Source: Nocardia nova SH22a
GTDB taxonomy: Bacteria > Actinomycetota > Actinomycetes > Mycobacteriales > Mycobacteriaceae
Reading direction: 5' to 3'
NCBI RefSeq assembly: GCF_000523235.1
Contig: NZ_CP006850.1
Span: 2,914,001-2,978,000 of the forward strand
Length of the DNA: 64,000 nt
In this document: piece after piece, positions 27,109 to 35,802 of the stretch
Layout of the letters: each line of letters opens with the position of its first letter
How positions within the stretch are numbered: position 1 is the stretch's first letter
Notes under the pieces: generated by a model
The model's input: only the letters and a program-made list of their open reading frames with translations
Told to the model about the DNA's origin: nothing
The model's database searches: none
Made by a program: the position numbers and the translations under genes

Positions 27109-27236
27109 CGGTGATCGTTCCGGCGAACGAGCGGGCGGTCGTGTCGAAGATCGGATCCTGTCCCTCGATGCGGGACCAGGAGTAGGGCAACCGTCAGAAC
27201 GACCAGGACCACAACCAGCAAAATGAGAATCGCCAC
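27105..27236 (-). CDS. Single-pass membrane micropeptide, 43 residues
   Basis: GTG start at 27236 with GAGGGG five to six bases upstream. The product starts MAILILLVVVLVVLTVALLLV, about 20 hydrophobic residues forming one membrane helix, then a basic tail rich in arginine (RGTGSDLRHDRPLVRRNDHR). Its TGA overlaps the ATG of the 102-residue gene in an ATGA, so the two are translationally coupled. The basic tail after the helix predicts that the C-terminus is inside the cell. No family is recognised; the combination of ribosome site, clean membrane helix and overlap makes it a real gene in my view. Confidence 0.65.
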   Translation of the reverse strand: MAILILLVVVLVVLTVALLLVPHRGTGSDLRHDRPLVRRNDHR

Positions 27237-27413
27237 GCGCACCCCTCGCGGTATCGGGGATACTCACTTCCTGGTATCCCGGTGGGATGTCACCGGCGCC
27301 GAGGGTTTCTCGGCGCCCCGACGCCGGGACGTCGTTCAGGATTCCGGTTGTCCGGTGTGGTGGAACAGCGCAAAACTATGGGCAAACAACAGCGAACGCT
27401 TGCCGAGGGAACT

Positions 27414-28652
27414 ATGACGAACGATCGTTTGAGGTCTCGACGCCTGGCCCGAGGGTGGACACAAGACGAGCTGGCTGCGATGGTGTGTCGGCATATCGAG
27501 TGCGAGACTGGACGTGCGTCGGCCTTCGATGCACAGGCCGTGTCACGGATCGAGTGCGGAGATATCACCTGGCCTCGAGATGTGACCCGGCGAGCACTCA
27601 TGACACTGCTGGGAGTAGAGACTCCCGATGCGCTGGGTCTGCATCCGAAGCGGACCCGACGCGATCGCGAAAGGTACGAAGCAACGAAACGCAGGGCCTT
27701 CCTCGCTCTCACCGGCTTAGGCGCGGCAACCGCCCTCGCGGACGCGCCGCGACTGGTCGGCGAGACCGACATCGCGGAAATGCGCGGCCGATTCGCGCGC
27801 CTGGTCGACGTCGACAGCGTCGTCGGTGGCGCCGATACCTTCTGCCTCTACTTCACCGAACTCGCCCGCACCGAGCAGATACTCGCTCACTCGACTTACA
27901 CGTCCGGTATTCGACGGCAGCTGACCGAACTCGCCGCCGAGCAGAGCCAGCAGGCTGGATGGGCGGCCTTCGACGCCGGATTCACCGACACGGCAGTCGA
28001 GCTGTTCGGCTACAGCCGCCGCGCAGCGGACGAAGCTTTCAACCGTGAGCTGTCCGCCAACGCACTCATGCATATCGCCTGTGCCAGCCAGACCGCCGAA
28101 GCCGTCCAAGCAGCCGATTCCGCCTGTGCCTCGATCGACCCCAGGGCTCCCGGTAAGGCGCGAGCATTGCTCCAGTCACGGCGAGCGTGGTCGCTGGCGA
28201 CCGCGGGCGACCGCAACGGCGCCGCGCGGGCGCTCGATGCTGCCCGGAATGCATTGCAGAACAACAATAACGACGCACCTCACTGGTGTGCATGGATCGA
28301 CCATGCTGAACTCGACATCATGACCGGGCGGGTGTGGTCGGTCCTGCACGTGCCGGACAAGGCGATTGCGCCGCTCGAACGGGCACTGACTACCTACCCG
28401 GACCACTGGTCGCGAGACAAGGCGCTGTATCTGTCCTGGCTGGCAGATTCCTATCTCGACGCCGGGGCCGAGGTCGCTGCGGTATCGGCGACGGAGAAGG
28501 CGCTCGGGCTCATCGGTACGGTGGCATCGGCGCGCCCGCTCGCACGGTTGCGGCAGGTGTCCCAGCGTTTCGCGGCGGCGGGCGTGGCAGGCGGCGTCGA
28601 CCTCGCGCGCCGTACGTCGACCGCCAGCGCGCCTATTCCGGTGCGGCTGTAG
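27414..28652 (+). CDS. XRE-family regulator with TPR-like C-terminal region
   Basis: A 412-residue DNA-binding protein. Residues 1-75 form an XRE helix-turn-helix (LRSRRLARGWTQDELAAMV ... AVSRIECG). The remaining 330 residues are helical and alanine-rich with repeat-like pairs (AGWAAFDAGFTDTAVELFGYSRRAADEA, DRNGAARALDAARNAL, DKAIAPLERALTTYPDHW), matching TPR-containing actinobacterial regulators. GAGGGAACT directly precedes the ATG; an alternative ATG lies 36 bases upstream. It is divergent from the two small genes and ends overlapping CutA by 20 bases. The role is likely developmental or stress regulation rather than catabolism. Confidence 0.85.
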   Translation: MTNDRLRSRRLARGWTQDELAAMVCRHIECETGRASAFDAQAVSRIECGDITWPRDVTRRALMTLLGVETPDALGLHPKRTRRDRERYEATKRRAFLALTGLGAATALADAPRLVGETDIAEMRGRFARLVDVDSVVGGADTFCLYFTELARTEQILAHSTYTSGIRRQLTELAAEQSQQAGWAAFDAGFTDTAVELFGYSRRAADEAFNRELSANALMHIACASQTAEAVQAADSACASIDPRAPGKARALLQSRRAWSLATAGDRNGAARALDAARNALQNNNNDAPHWCAWIDHAELDIMTGRVWSVLHVPDKAIAPLERALTTYPDHWSRDKALYLSWLADSYLDAGAEVAAVSATEKALGLIGTVASARPLARLRQVSQRFAAAGVAGGVDLARRTSTASAPIPVRL

Positions 28653-28962
28653 TGCGTTCCACCCATTCGGCGTAGGTGTCCAGGCACCACTCGATCGGCG
28701 TCGCGGTTACCTCGGGGCTGTCCCAGGGGTGCCGTTCGGCGACCAGAGCCGCCAGCCGGTCGCGGGACGACTCCGACGTACGGAGCGTCACGCGCCATTC
28801 CTGGCCTTCGCCGAGTTCCCCCAGGTGCCAGAACACCGACACCGCCGGGCCGGTGATCTCGGCACCCGCGGCCAGCCGGTTCCGCACGGCCGCTCGCGCG
28901 ATCTCATGCGCGTCCTGCGCGGTCGGTGTTGTCGACGTGACTGCCCATACGCGTTCTGCCAT
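28633..28962 (-). CDS. cutA: CutA-family protein
   Basis: A 109-residue trimeric CutA-type protein with the expected length and the family markers: an early strand VWAVTSTTPT, the AQDAHEIARAAVRNRLAAG helix, FWHLGELGEGQEWRVTLRT, and the late HPWDSPEV. The family is linked to divalent-metal tolerance but its biochemical role is unsettled; the usual cysteine of the CVN region is absent (AGAEITG). Its end overlaps the converging XRE gene by 20 bases. It is housekeeping-like and marks a break between catabolic blocks. Confidence 0.85.
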   Translation of the reverse strand: MAERVWAVTSTTPTAQDAHEIARAAVRNRLAAGAEITGPAVSVFWHLGELGEGQEWRVTLRTSESSRDRLAALVAERHPWDSPEVTATPIEWCLDTYAEWVERTTAAPE

Positions 28963-29032
28963 GACAGCCACGATAGCCGGATGTCGACAAAGGTAATGGT
29001 CAGAGCCGCAGCGTTGACGCCGCTCCGAACAG

Positions 29033-30523
29033 TCAGCGGTCCAGATACGTGATGACCGATTTGGTTTCGAGATATTCGTGGATGGCCTCCGGCCCGTTCT
29101 CCCGGCCCCATCCGGACTGTTTGAAGCCGCCGACCGGCATCTGCACACCACCGGCGCGGTGGACGTTGACGCCTATGCGGCCGCCGCGCAGTTTGCGGGC
29201 GATGCGGTGCGCGTGGGCGACGTCGCGGGTCCAGACGCTGCCCGCCAGGCCGTATTCGGTGTTGTTGGCGATCGCCACCGCCTCGTCGATATCGGTGAAG
29301 GCCATGGCGCCGATGACGGGGCCGAAGATCTCCTCCCGGATCATCGTCATCTCCGGGGTGACGTCGGCGACGACGGTCGGCTCGAAGTAGTAGCCCTGTT
29401 CGCCGATGCGCTTGCCGCCGCTGACAACTCGCGCACCTTCGGCGATGCCGCTGTCGACGTAGCCGCAGACGCGCTCGAGCTGCCGCTGGGAGATCAGCGG
29501 GCCGAGGTCGGCGTCGGGTTCGGTGCCGTAGCCGACCTTCAACGCGCGGCCCGCTTCGGCGACGCCCTGCACGACCTGCTCGTACACCGACTCGTGCACG
29601 AACAACCGGGTGCCGGAACTGCAGATCTGGCCGGAATTCCAGAAGACCCCCAACGCGATTCCCGCGATCGCGGTCGTCAGATCGGCGTCGGGCAGCACGA
29701 TCACCGGGGACTTGCCGCCCAGTTCGAGCGACACCTTCTTCAGATTGCCGGTCGCGGCGGCCACGATCTTGCGGCCCACCAGTGTCGAGCCGGTGAAGCT
29801 GATCTTGTCGACACCCGGATGTTCGGCCAGTGCGGCGCCGACCTCGCCGAAGCCGGTGACGATATTGACCACGCCGTCGGGCACACCCGCCTCGTGCAGG
29901 ATGCGTCCGAGCGCGAGTGCCGAAAGCGGCGCCAGCTCAGAGGGTTTCAGGACGCAGGTGCAGCCCGCCGCCAGCGCCGGGGCGATCTTCATCGACATCG
30001 CGATCAGCGGTCCGTTCCACGGCACGATCATGCCGACCACCCCGATGGGCTCCTGATAGGTCGAGCCCTGGAAGCGCCGCTCACCGGGACCGAGATCCAC
30101 GGTGCGGCCGTGGATCTTGTCCGCCCAGCCCGCCTGGTACCGGAACTGGGCGATCGCCTCGGTGACCATCAACCGTGCCTGCGGGACGGGCAGCCCGACA
30201 TCCAGGCTCTCCAGCCGCGCCAGTTCGTCGATGCGGGCTTCCATCAGCTCGGCCACCCGCCACAGCACGATCCCGCGTTGCGTCGAGGACAGCCGCAGCC
30301 AGCGCTCGGTCTCGAAGGCGTCGCGCGCCGCGCGCACGGCGGTGTCGACATCGGCGGTACTCGCCTCGGCCACCGGGGTGATGACGTTTTCGGTTCCGGG
30401 ATCGATCACATCGAAGGTCTTGCCGGATGCCGACGGCACCCAGGCGCCGTCGATCAGCAGTTCGCCCGGTCGTCCGGCGGCGCCGAGAGCGACGGCCGTC
30501 GTCTCCGCGGTCGTGGTGGTCAT
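29033..30523 (-). CDS. Aldehyde dehydrogenase
   Basis: A complete 496-residue NAD(P)-dependent aldehyde dehydrogenase. Motifs: VPWNGPL, cofactor-loop FTGSTLVG, glutamate in ELGGKSPV, nucleophilic cysteine in GQICSSGT, EEIFGPV and the C-terminal GGFKQSGWGREN. It follows the NTF2-fold gene by 50 bases on the same strand and probably shares its promoter. The start at 30523 begins with MTTTTAETT, as in its paralogues, with a weak GGAGAG upstream. The substrate is unknown; three other aldehyde dehydrogenases lie in the window. Confidence 0.92.
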   Translation of the reverse strand: MTTTTAETTAVALGAAGRPGELLIDGAWVPSASGKTFDVIDPGTENVITPVAEASTADVDTAVRAARDAFETERWLRLSSTQRGIVLWRVAELMEARIDELARLESLDVGLPVPQARLMVTEAIAQFRYQAGWADKIHGRTVDLGPGERRFQGSTYQEPIGVVGMIVPWNGPLIAMSMKIAPALAAGCTCVLKPSELAPLSALALGRILHEAGVPDGVVNIVTGFGEVGAALAEHPGVDKISFTGSTLVGRKIVAAATGNLKKVSLELGGKSPVIVLPDADLTTAIAGIALGVFWNSGQICSSGTRLFVHESVYEQVVQGVAEAGRALKVGYGTEPDADLGPLISQRQLERVCGYVDSGIAEGARVVSGGKRIGEQGYYFEPTVVADVTPEMTMIREEIFGPVIGAMAFTDIDEAVAIANNTEYGLAGSVWTRDVAHAHRIARKLRGGRIGVNVHRAGGVQMPVGGFKQSGWGRENGPEAIHEYLETKSVITYLDR

Positions 30524-30573
30524 ACAACTCTCCAACTTCGATACAGGTGTGCGGAAATCGGCTGCGGGGCTGT

Positions 30574-31026
30574 TCAGCCCCGGACGTTCTCCTGGAAGAT
30601 CGGGCTCAGCGAGACGAAGCTCGAGAACTCCATCCGCCGGATCCGCCAGTCGCCGTCGATCCGGGCGAAGACGAAATCGTAACCACCGGAGAGCAATTGG
30701 TGAATGCCGTCGGAGGTCAGCCGGTAGTAGGTGACGTCGGTCCTGGCCGTCGCGGTGTCGCCGTCGATCTCGATCACCGGATTGGTGATGTGGTGGTGGC
30801 ACTGCGGAACCTGCTTCCACACGGTGCGTACGAGCTCGCGAACCCCGTCGATGCCCTGGCCCTCACCGCGCGGCAGCAGGTAGGCGGCGTCGTCGGCCCA
30901 GATGCTCATGAAGGTCTCTTCATCGTGTTTGTCGATGCCGTGGCAGTACTTCGACATGAGCATCTTGATTTCCTCGACGTCGATGACCCACTGGATCTTG
31001 TCCTCGAGGCTGCGCTCGGTACTCAT
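30574..31026 (-). CDS. SnoaL-like / NTF2-fold protein
   Basis: A 150-residue protein of the SnoaL-like_4 type. The N-terminal helices (VIDVEEIKMLMSKYCHGIDKHDEETFMSIWADDAAYLL) and the late GDWRIRRMEF strand are typical. The fold is used by hydratases, isomerases, cyclases and the small subunits of ring-hydroxylating dioxygenases. CAGGAGCGAA precedes the ATG. It is first in a two-gene operon with the aldehyde dehydrogenase. A strong palindrome about 195 bases upstream is a likely operator. Two further NTF2-fold genes are at 53011 and 55883. Confidence 0.82.
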   Translation of the reverse strand: MSTERSLEDKIQWVIDVEEIKMLMSKYCHGIDKHDEETFMSIWADDAAYLLPRGEGQGIDGVRELVRTVWKQVPQCHHHITNPVIEIDGDTATARTDVTYYRLTSDGIHQLLSGGYDFVFARIDGDWRIRRMEFSSFVSLSPIFQENVRG

Positions 31027-31219
31027 TTCGCTCCTGATCGCCGGACCGATGATGGTGCGTGGGCGTCGAGAGTAAACGCCGTCGGCCGGTACTGGATGTC
31101 TCGATTCTTGGACACAAAGGCGCCGACTTCCCTGACCGGACCTTCGCGTGATGCGACGGTCCGGCGGGAAAGCGCCTGCCGCACATCCGATGCCGATGAC
31201 ACGTCTGCGGGGCCTTTGT

Positions 31220-31241
31220 CGTCGTGAGCCTAATCACGACG
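31220..31241. promoter_or_regulatory. Perfect inverted repeat, candidate operator
   Basis: CGTCGTGA and TCACGACG are exact 8-bp inverted copies separated by six bases. The site lies about 195 bases upstream of the NTF2-fold gene and about 65 bases past the MFS stop. No adjacent regulator gene identifies the binding protein. Confidence 0.45.
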
Positions 31242-31281
31242 AATCGCCGATCCAATTGAAAAATGGCGAAGGCGCGATTCG
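31240..31281 (-). terminator. Probable terminator of the MFS gene
   Basis: CGAATCGC (31240-31247) and GCGATTCG (31274-31281) form an 8-bp stem immediately past the MFS stop codon on the minus strand. The loop is 26 bases, so the structure is weaker than others here. Confidence 0.35.
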
Positions 31282-31307
31282 ACCGCACCGAAGGCCCGCG
31301 ATGCGAA

Positions 31308-32633
31308 TCAATTGATCGGCTCCGGGAGGGCCGTGCTGCCGCGAATCTCTTCGGGCCCCGGCGCCGGATTCGATCCGGCGACGAGCGAGGCGAACGCGGC
31401 GGCGACGAAGGCGGGAATCGCGAAGGCGTAGAAGTTCCACTGGAAACCGAGATCGGACTCCGCGATCCACCCGCCGATCAGCGGGCCGAGGATGGCGCCC
31501 GCACGCGCCAGGCCCATCGCCGCTCCCACCGCGGAGCCACGGCACGAGGCCGGAAAGTGCGCGGCCACATAGCCGTACGTCAGCGACGAGGTCCCGACCG
31601 TTCCCAGCCCCGCGCCGGCCACCGCGATCATCAGGACGGCGACATCGAGCGGGCGGCTGAGCGCGAGCAACGACACTCCGCCGACGAGAAACGCGGAGAT
31701 GATCACGCGCTTGGAACCGAAACGGTCGGCGAGCAGTGAGCCACCGAGTGTTCCCACCACCGCACCGAGCTGCAGGACGAGGAGGAACCGCAACGACGAT
31801 CCGAGCGGATATCCGGCTGTGCGCATGAGTTGCGGCAGCCAGGTATTCAACCCGTACACGATCAGTTGCGCGCAGAAGCAGATGATCACGAAGAGTGCGG
31901 CCGCCCCGATGTACCGCCGCGACAACAACAGTCGGTAGCCGCTCGGTCCCTGCTCGGCAGGCCGCGCGTCGTCGCTGCGGGAGAGCGTGTCGAAGTCCAG
32001 TCCGTAGCGGGAGGCCACCCGCCGGGCCTCGTCCGTGCGACCCCGCAGAATCAGGTGATTCACCGACTCCGGCAGCCAGAAGTACATCACCGGCAGGATC
32101 AGAATGTAGAGGGCCGCGAGGCCGTACAGCAGCCGCCAGGTGTGGCCGGGTAGCAGGGCGAGTGCCGCGAGGGCGGCGACGATGCCGCCGACCGAATAGC
32201 CGGTCAGGGTGAGGCCGTTGTAGAGCTGACGCCGCGCCGTCGGCGCGTATTCCACGGTCAGCGCCACCGCGGACGGCACGACACCGCCGATGCCGGTGAC
32301 GAACCGGGCGACCCCGAGGAATTCGGGTGATTGCGCCAGCGCGCAGATCGCGGAGCCCGCCGAGAACCACACGATTCCCACCATCATGACCTTGCGGCGG
32401 CCGATCCGGTCGGTGATCGGTCCGGCCAGCAGGAAACCCACCATCAAACCAACCAGAGTCCAGCTGCCGATGAGGCCCGCCGTTCCGGCGGACATATGCC
32501 ATCCGGGTTCGTCCAGCAAATTGGGGACGGTGGCGCCGTAGACGATCAGATCGTAACCATCGGCGACAATTGTCAAGAAACACAGCAGGACTACGAACAG
32601 TCCACTGCGAGTACGCGGAGCGGTGCGCCCCAT
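31308..32633 (-). CDS. MFS transporter, aromatic acid:H+ symporter type
   Basis: A 441-residue inner-membrane transporter with 12 predicted segments. The ADGYDLIVYGATVP motif in the first helix matches the Asp-Gly-Tyr-Asp signature of aromatic acid symporters (PcaK/BenK type), and GPITDRIGRRKVMM between helices 2 and 3 is the MFS loop motif. It most likely imports an aromatic or hydroaromatic acid with protons. AGGAGGAATC before the ATG at 32633 is a near-consensus ribosome site. It is 47 bases after the secreted-protein gene on the same strand. Confidence 0.88.
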   Translation of the reverse strand: MGRTAPRTRSGLFVVLLCFLTIVADGYDLIVYGATVPNLLDEPGWHMSAGTAGLIGSWTLVGLMVGFLLAGPITDRIGRRKVMMVGIVWFSAGSAICALAQSPEFLGVARFVTGIGGVVPSAVALTVEYAPTARRQLYNGLTLTGYSVGGIVAALAALALLPGHTWRLLYGLAALYILILPVMYFWLPESVNHLILRGRTDEARRVASRYGLDFDTLSRSDDARPAEQGPSGYRLLLSRRYIGAAALFVIICFCAQLIVYGLNTWLPQLMRTAGYPLGSSLRFLLVLQLGAVVGTLGGSLLADRFGSKRVIISAFLVGGVSLLALSRPLDVAVLMIAVAGAGLGTVGTSSLTYGYVAAHFPASCRGSAVGAAMGLARAGAILGPLIGGWIAESDLGFQWNFYAFAIPAFVAAAFASLVAGSNPAPGPEEIRGSTALPEPIN

Positions 32634-32680
32634 GATTCCTCCTGAGGAGATGTGAAAGCCGCCGAGAGTGGGCGCTGCCG

Positions 32681-33370
32681 CTATTTCGCCGGTACGAAGG
32701 GCTGATTGATCGTGGTGAAGTACTGCACGGCGGCCAGAATCGCTACGGGTGCGGTCACGAGCAATTGCCCCGCCAGCGTGCCCAGGGCGCCCACCGCGAC
32801 GATGCCGCCGAGGCATCCGACGGCGGCGGCCGGTATGAACGGGCCGAACATTCCGATGATGGTCGCCGCGGCGACGGTCGCGCCCGCGATCCCGCCCAGC
32901 ACGCATCCGACCGCTCCACCTGCCACGCCCCCGACCAGCGTCCCGACGGTCGCGCCGGTCGTGAGCGTCTGGAACATGCGGTTCCACGCGGCCTGTTCCC
33001 GGTCGTAGGGAGTCTTCCACGGCGCACTGTCCTGATAGGGCAATGCGACCGGCCGGTAGACCGCGTGCCGCGAATCCAGTCGCGGCCGCAGGGTGGCGGT
33101 GTGGTCGTGGATATCGGCGGTGATCGGGAAGACGAAATCGTCTACCCGAAAGAACAATTCGGAACCTGCCAGTACGGTGCCGTCGGCCGCTTTGATTCGG
33201 AAGACGCCGTTCTCGACATCCATCGATCCGCTGTCCGTGGAGATTTCGGTGGCACGGTCCGACACCGCGACCGTGTAATTCACCGCGGGCGTCTGCGCGG
33301 CACCGGCGGATCCCGCGCAGACGGCCAGTGTCGCAATGGTGGTCGATGCAGTCGCCAGAATTTTGAACAT
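32681..33370 (-). CDS. Secreted protein, nocardial type, unknown function
   Basis: A 229-residue protein with a signal peptide (MFKILATASTTIATLAVCAGSAGAA, cleavage likely after AGA-A). The first mature 90 residues are beta-rich (VSDRATEISTDSG, VLAGSELFFRVDDFVFPI), followed by a long glycine/alanine-rich hydrophobic region (about 130-215) that could span or insert into the membrane two or three times. This layout recalls a family found in Nocardia (DUF8020-like), a tentative assignment. AAGGAGAAATCATC precedes the ATG. It may be co-transcribed with the MFS transporter downstream, which would be unusual for this family. Confidence 0.75.
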   Translation of the reverse strand: MFKILATASTTIATLAVCAGSAGAAQTPAVNYTVAVSDRATEISTDSGSMDVENGVFRIKAADGTVLAGSELFFRVDDFVFPITADIHDHTATLRPRLDSRHAVYRPVALPYQDSAPWKTPYDREQAAWNRMFQTLTTGATVGTLVGGVAGGAVGCVLGGIAGATVAAATIIGMFGPFIPAAAVGCLGGIVAVGALGTLAGQLLVTAPVAILAAVQYFTTINQPFVPAK

Positions 33371-33823
33371 GATGATTTCTCCTTGCGATTCGCGTTGAAA
33401 TGCGGTGTCGGTGAAGGAATTTCGGACAGCTCGTCCCGAGCCGATCATTCGGCGGTGGTCGTGACGAAATTTCGGAATGGACAGATACACGCGATCGGCT
33501 CGATGAAATCGGCTGTCGCGGGCGGACTCGAAATGCCGAGTCCGGGCCATGTGTGCGTCGATTCGAAACGAATCGAAGGCCTACGTTCGGGAGGCAATCC
33601 GAAGATATCAGATATCGTATACTGTGCGTGGTTTTTCGAATGAAATGTCTCGGTCGATGGGCCGGAGCACCCGTGGCTCGGAGGTGATCGAGGTCACTCC
33701 GGAGGTGAGGGCGAGCGTATCGCCGACCGTGCTGGGGACCTAGTGAAAAGACGTGAGGTGACCATTCGACAGCCGCGAATCGCGATTACTCCCGTGTGGC
33801 AACACTTTTCGTGTTCAAGGGCG
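33371..33823. other. Intergenic region with promoter elements only
   Basis: A 453-bp gap between the secreted-protein start and the IclR stop codon. At 33600-33625 there is GATATCAGATATC (a palindrome) followed by GTATACTG, which looks like a minus-10 region for an unidentified plus-strand transcript or a regulator site. TTCGAA-like words lie at 33550-33575. Open frames here lack ribosome sites and recognisable products. Confidence 0.35.
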
Positions 33824-34579
33824 TCAGCGGGAGAGATTCAGGAGGTCGGTGATGTGCCGGGCGTGGTCGACGACCGCCTCGGTGATCGAGTCCAGTCGCG
33901 CATCGATGCGGGCGACGGGCCCGGCGACGGTCACCACGGCCACCGGTACTCCGTTGCGGAATACCGGCGCGTGCACGCCGCCGAGATCCGGTGTCGTGTG
34001 CCGATCGGCGAAACCCACGCCGTCGCGCGCCGTTCGCGCGAATTCGTCGCGCAGGCGCAGGCGGGTCCGCGGGTCGTCGACGTGGCGCGCGACGTAGTCG
34101 TCACGGAACGCGGGATCGCTGTAGGCGAGGAAGCAGCGTCCCGCCGACGACGGATACAGCGGGCGGCGTTCGCCCACGCGAGCCGAAAACCTTATGGGGC
34201 GGGTGGATTCGATGGCATCGGCGTAGACGATCTGCTCGCCGATGCGCATGCACAACAGGACCGTCTCGTCGAACTGCCGCTGCAACGATTCCAGATCGGG
34301 CCGCGCCGTGTGCTCGACCGACGACGAGCGCGCGCCGAGCAGTGTTTCGACCGCCGGTCCGAGGGTGTAGACACCGACATCGGTGAGGTAGCCGGTGGCG
34401 ACGAGACCCTTCGCGATGTAATGCACCGACGAGCGCGGCGCCTCCAGCGCGGTCGCCAGTTCGGCGAGGGTCATCCCCTCGGGATTGCGGGCGACGAGTT
34501 CGAGGATCGTGACCACGCGAGACACCGTGCGGTGTTCCTGCGGCGCACTCGGCGCCGCCGTCCTCTGCCTGATCGCCAT
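33824..34579 (-). CDS. IclR-family transcriptional regulator
   Basis: A 251-residue regulator. The N-terminal winged helix (VSRVVTILELVARNPEGMTLAELATALEAPRSSVHYIAKGLVATGYL) is followed by the IclR effector domain (about 80-250) with the SAGRCFLAY and GGVHAPVFRNGVPVAVVTVAGP blocks. IclR proteins commonly control aromatic and small-acid catabolism. It is divergent from the LysR gene across 179 bases containing a near-perfect inverted repeat that is probably its operator. Confidence 0.92.
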   Translation of the reverse strand: MAIRQRTAAPSAPQEHRTVSRVVTILELVARNPEGMTLAELATALEAPRSSVHYIAKGLVATGYLTDVGVYTLGPAVETLLGARSSSVEHTARPDLESLQRQFDETVLLCMRIGEQIVYADAIESTRPIRFSARVGERRPLYPSSAGRCFLAYSDPAFRDDYVARHVDDPRTRLRLRDEFARTARDGVGFADRHTTPDLGGVHAPVFRNGVPVAVVTVAGPVARIDARLDSITEAVVDHARHITDLLNLSR

Positions 34580-34624
34580 GCGGTCATCCCATCACATCAC
34601 CCGGGCATCGGCGCCCGGTGCGTT

Positions 34625-34655
34625 CATATATACGAACATGCCATTCGTACATATG
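34625..34655. promoter_or_regulatory. Inverted repeat between IclR and LysR, candidate operator
   Basis: The arms CATATATACGAA (34625-34636) and TTCGTACATATG (34644-34655) are inverted copies with one mismatch, separated by seven bases. TATGAT, a possible minus-10 box for the LysR side, overlaps the right arm. Binding would affect both genes. Confidence 0.65.
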
Positions 34656-34758
34656 ATGTAGGCTACGGGTCGATAGTGATTCACGCCATAGTCGCCGTGG
34701 CGGTGTGATCGAGATCAAGGGATCGGTGCCGATCCCGCCGATGAATCGCGAGGTCCAG

Positions 34759-35754
34759 ATGGGAACGTTCAACAGGCTGCACCTGATTCGCCAAGTCGAC
34801 CTGTTCACTCTTCGGCTGTTTCTCTCGGCCATCGAAGAGCGCCAGATCGGACTCGCGGCGATCCGGGAGAACATCGCGCCCTCCACTGCCACCAAACGAA
34901 TTCAGGTCCTCGAGGACATCGCCGGGGTCGAACTGCTCGAGCGCGGGCCCAAGGGGGTGGTGCCGAGTCCGGCCGGTGCGGTGCTGGAACGCTACGCGCG
35001 GTCGATCTTCGGCAGCCTCGACGCGATGCGTTCGGAGATCGCGGCGATCACCGAAGGAGTGCAGGGGGAATTGTCGGTCGTGTCCGCGCGCACCATCGTC
35101 GTGCCGTTCCTGGCGCGCGAAATCGGTGACTTCGGCCGCGAGTACCCGCTGGTCGAGGTGGGGTTGTACGAGACCGAGAACGCCAACATCGCCCGGCAGG
35201 TCGCCCGTGGCGAAGCGGATGTGGGGGTATTCGCGTCGGCCTACGACATGGACCTCGACGGCATCGATGTCACGCCCTATCGGGAGGACCGTCTCGTCGC
35301 GGTGGTGCCGCCGGGACATGCGCTCAGTGGCGAATCCGCGGTCACCTTCGAGGATCTGGCATCGGAGCGGCTGATCGCACCGCGCGCGATGGTCGGCGCG
35401 TTCCGGGCCGCCGCCAAACGACTCGGTGACGAGTTCCGGTCACCGCATCGCGTGCGTAGCGGCGAGGTCGCCATCGGCCTGGTGCATGCCGGTCTGGGCG
35501 TGAGCGTCGTTCCCGAATGTCTGCTCGACCACGCGCTGCTGTCGCGGGTGGCGGTGCTGGAATTCGATGAGCCGTGGGCGGTTCGGCGCATCCACATCGC
35601 GACTCCGAGCGGGCGGACGCCGAGCCCGGCGGCTCAGGCGTTCATTCATCAGCTCTCGGTCCGGCCGACGGCCGGGGACGACGATGAGGTCGTCGAGGCG
35701 ATCGAGGAGTCGTTCTGTCCGGCTCTGGCGCCCCATGACGCCCCTGTGGGCTGA
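34759..35754 (+). CDS. LysR-family transcriptional regulator
   Basis: About 331 residues from the ATG at 34759, which has AGG five bases upstream; in-frame GTG 34705 and ATG 34741 are alternatives without ribosome sites. The N-terminal helix-turn-helix (LFTLRLFLSAIEERQIGLAAIRENIAPSTATKRIQVLEDIAGVELLERG) is followed by the periplasmic-binding-fold effector domain, with VPPGHALSGESAVTFEDL and GLGVSVVPECLL. It faces the PaaK-like ligase gene tail to tail across a terminator. Either it or IclR is the probable regulator of the downstream racemase-retroaldolase block. Confidence 0.9.
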   Translation: MGTFNRLHLIRQVDLFTLRLFLSAIEERQIGLAAIRENIAPSTATKRIQVLEDIAGVELLERGPKGVVPSPAGAVLERYARSIFGSLDAMRSEIAAITEGVQGELSVVSARTIVVPFLAREIGDFGREYPLVEVGLYETENANIARQVARGEADVGVFASAYDMDLDGIDVTPYREDRLVAVVPPGHALSGESAVTFEDLASERLIAPRAMVGAFRAAAKRLGDEFRSPHRVRSGEVAIGLVHAGLGVSVVPECLLDHALLSRVAVLEFDEPWAVRRIHIATPSGRTPSPAAQAFIHQLSVRPTAGDDDEVVEAIEESFCPALAPHDAPVG

Positions 35755-35761
35755 GATGGCG

Positions 35762-35793
35762 GCCGCGGCACCGCGTCGATGCGGTGCCGCGGC
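35762..35793. terminator. Bidirectional stem-loop between LysR and ligase genes
   Basis: Perfect 13-bp arms (35762-35774 and 35781-35793) around a six-base loop, eight bases past the LysR stop and nine bases from the ligase stop. Confidence 0.8.
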
Positions 35794-35802
35794 GATGCGA
35801 TA

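Noticed and set aside
29078..30682. 534-codon plus-strand open frame opposite the aldehyde dehydrogenase
   Set aside because: Composition is Asp/Arg/His/Gly-rich without motifs, and the opposite strand encodes a complete aldehyde dehydrogenase.
30427..31227. 266-codon plus-strand open frame opposite the NTF2-fold gene
   Set aside because: The minus strand has a good ribosome site and a typical NTF2-like product; the plus frame has neither.
33549..33743. 64-codon plus-strand frame upstream of IclR
   Set aside because: No ribosome site or recognisable product; it overlaps what looks like promoter sequence.
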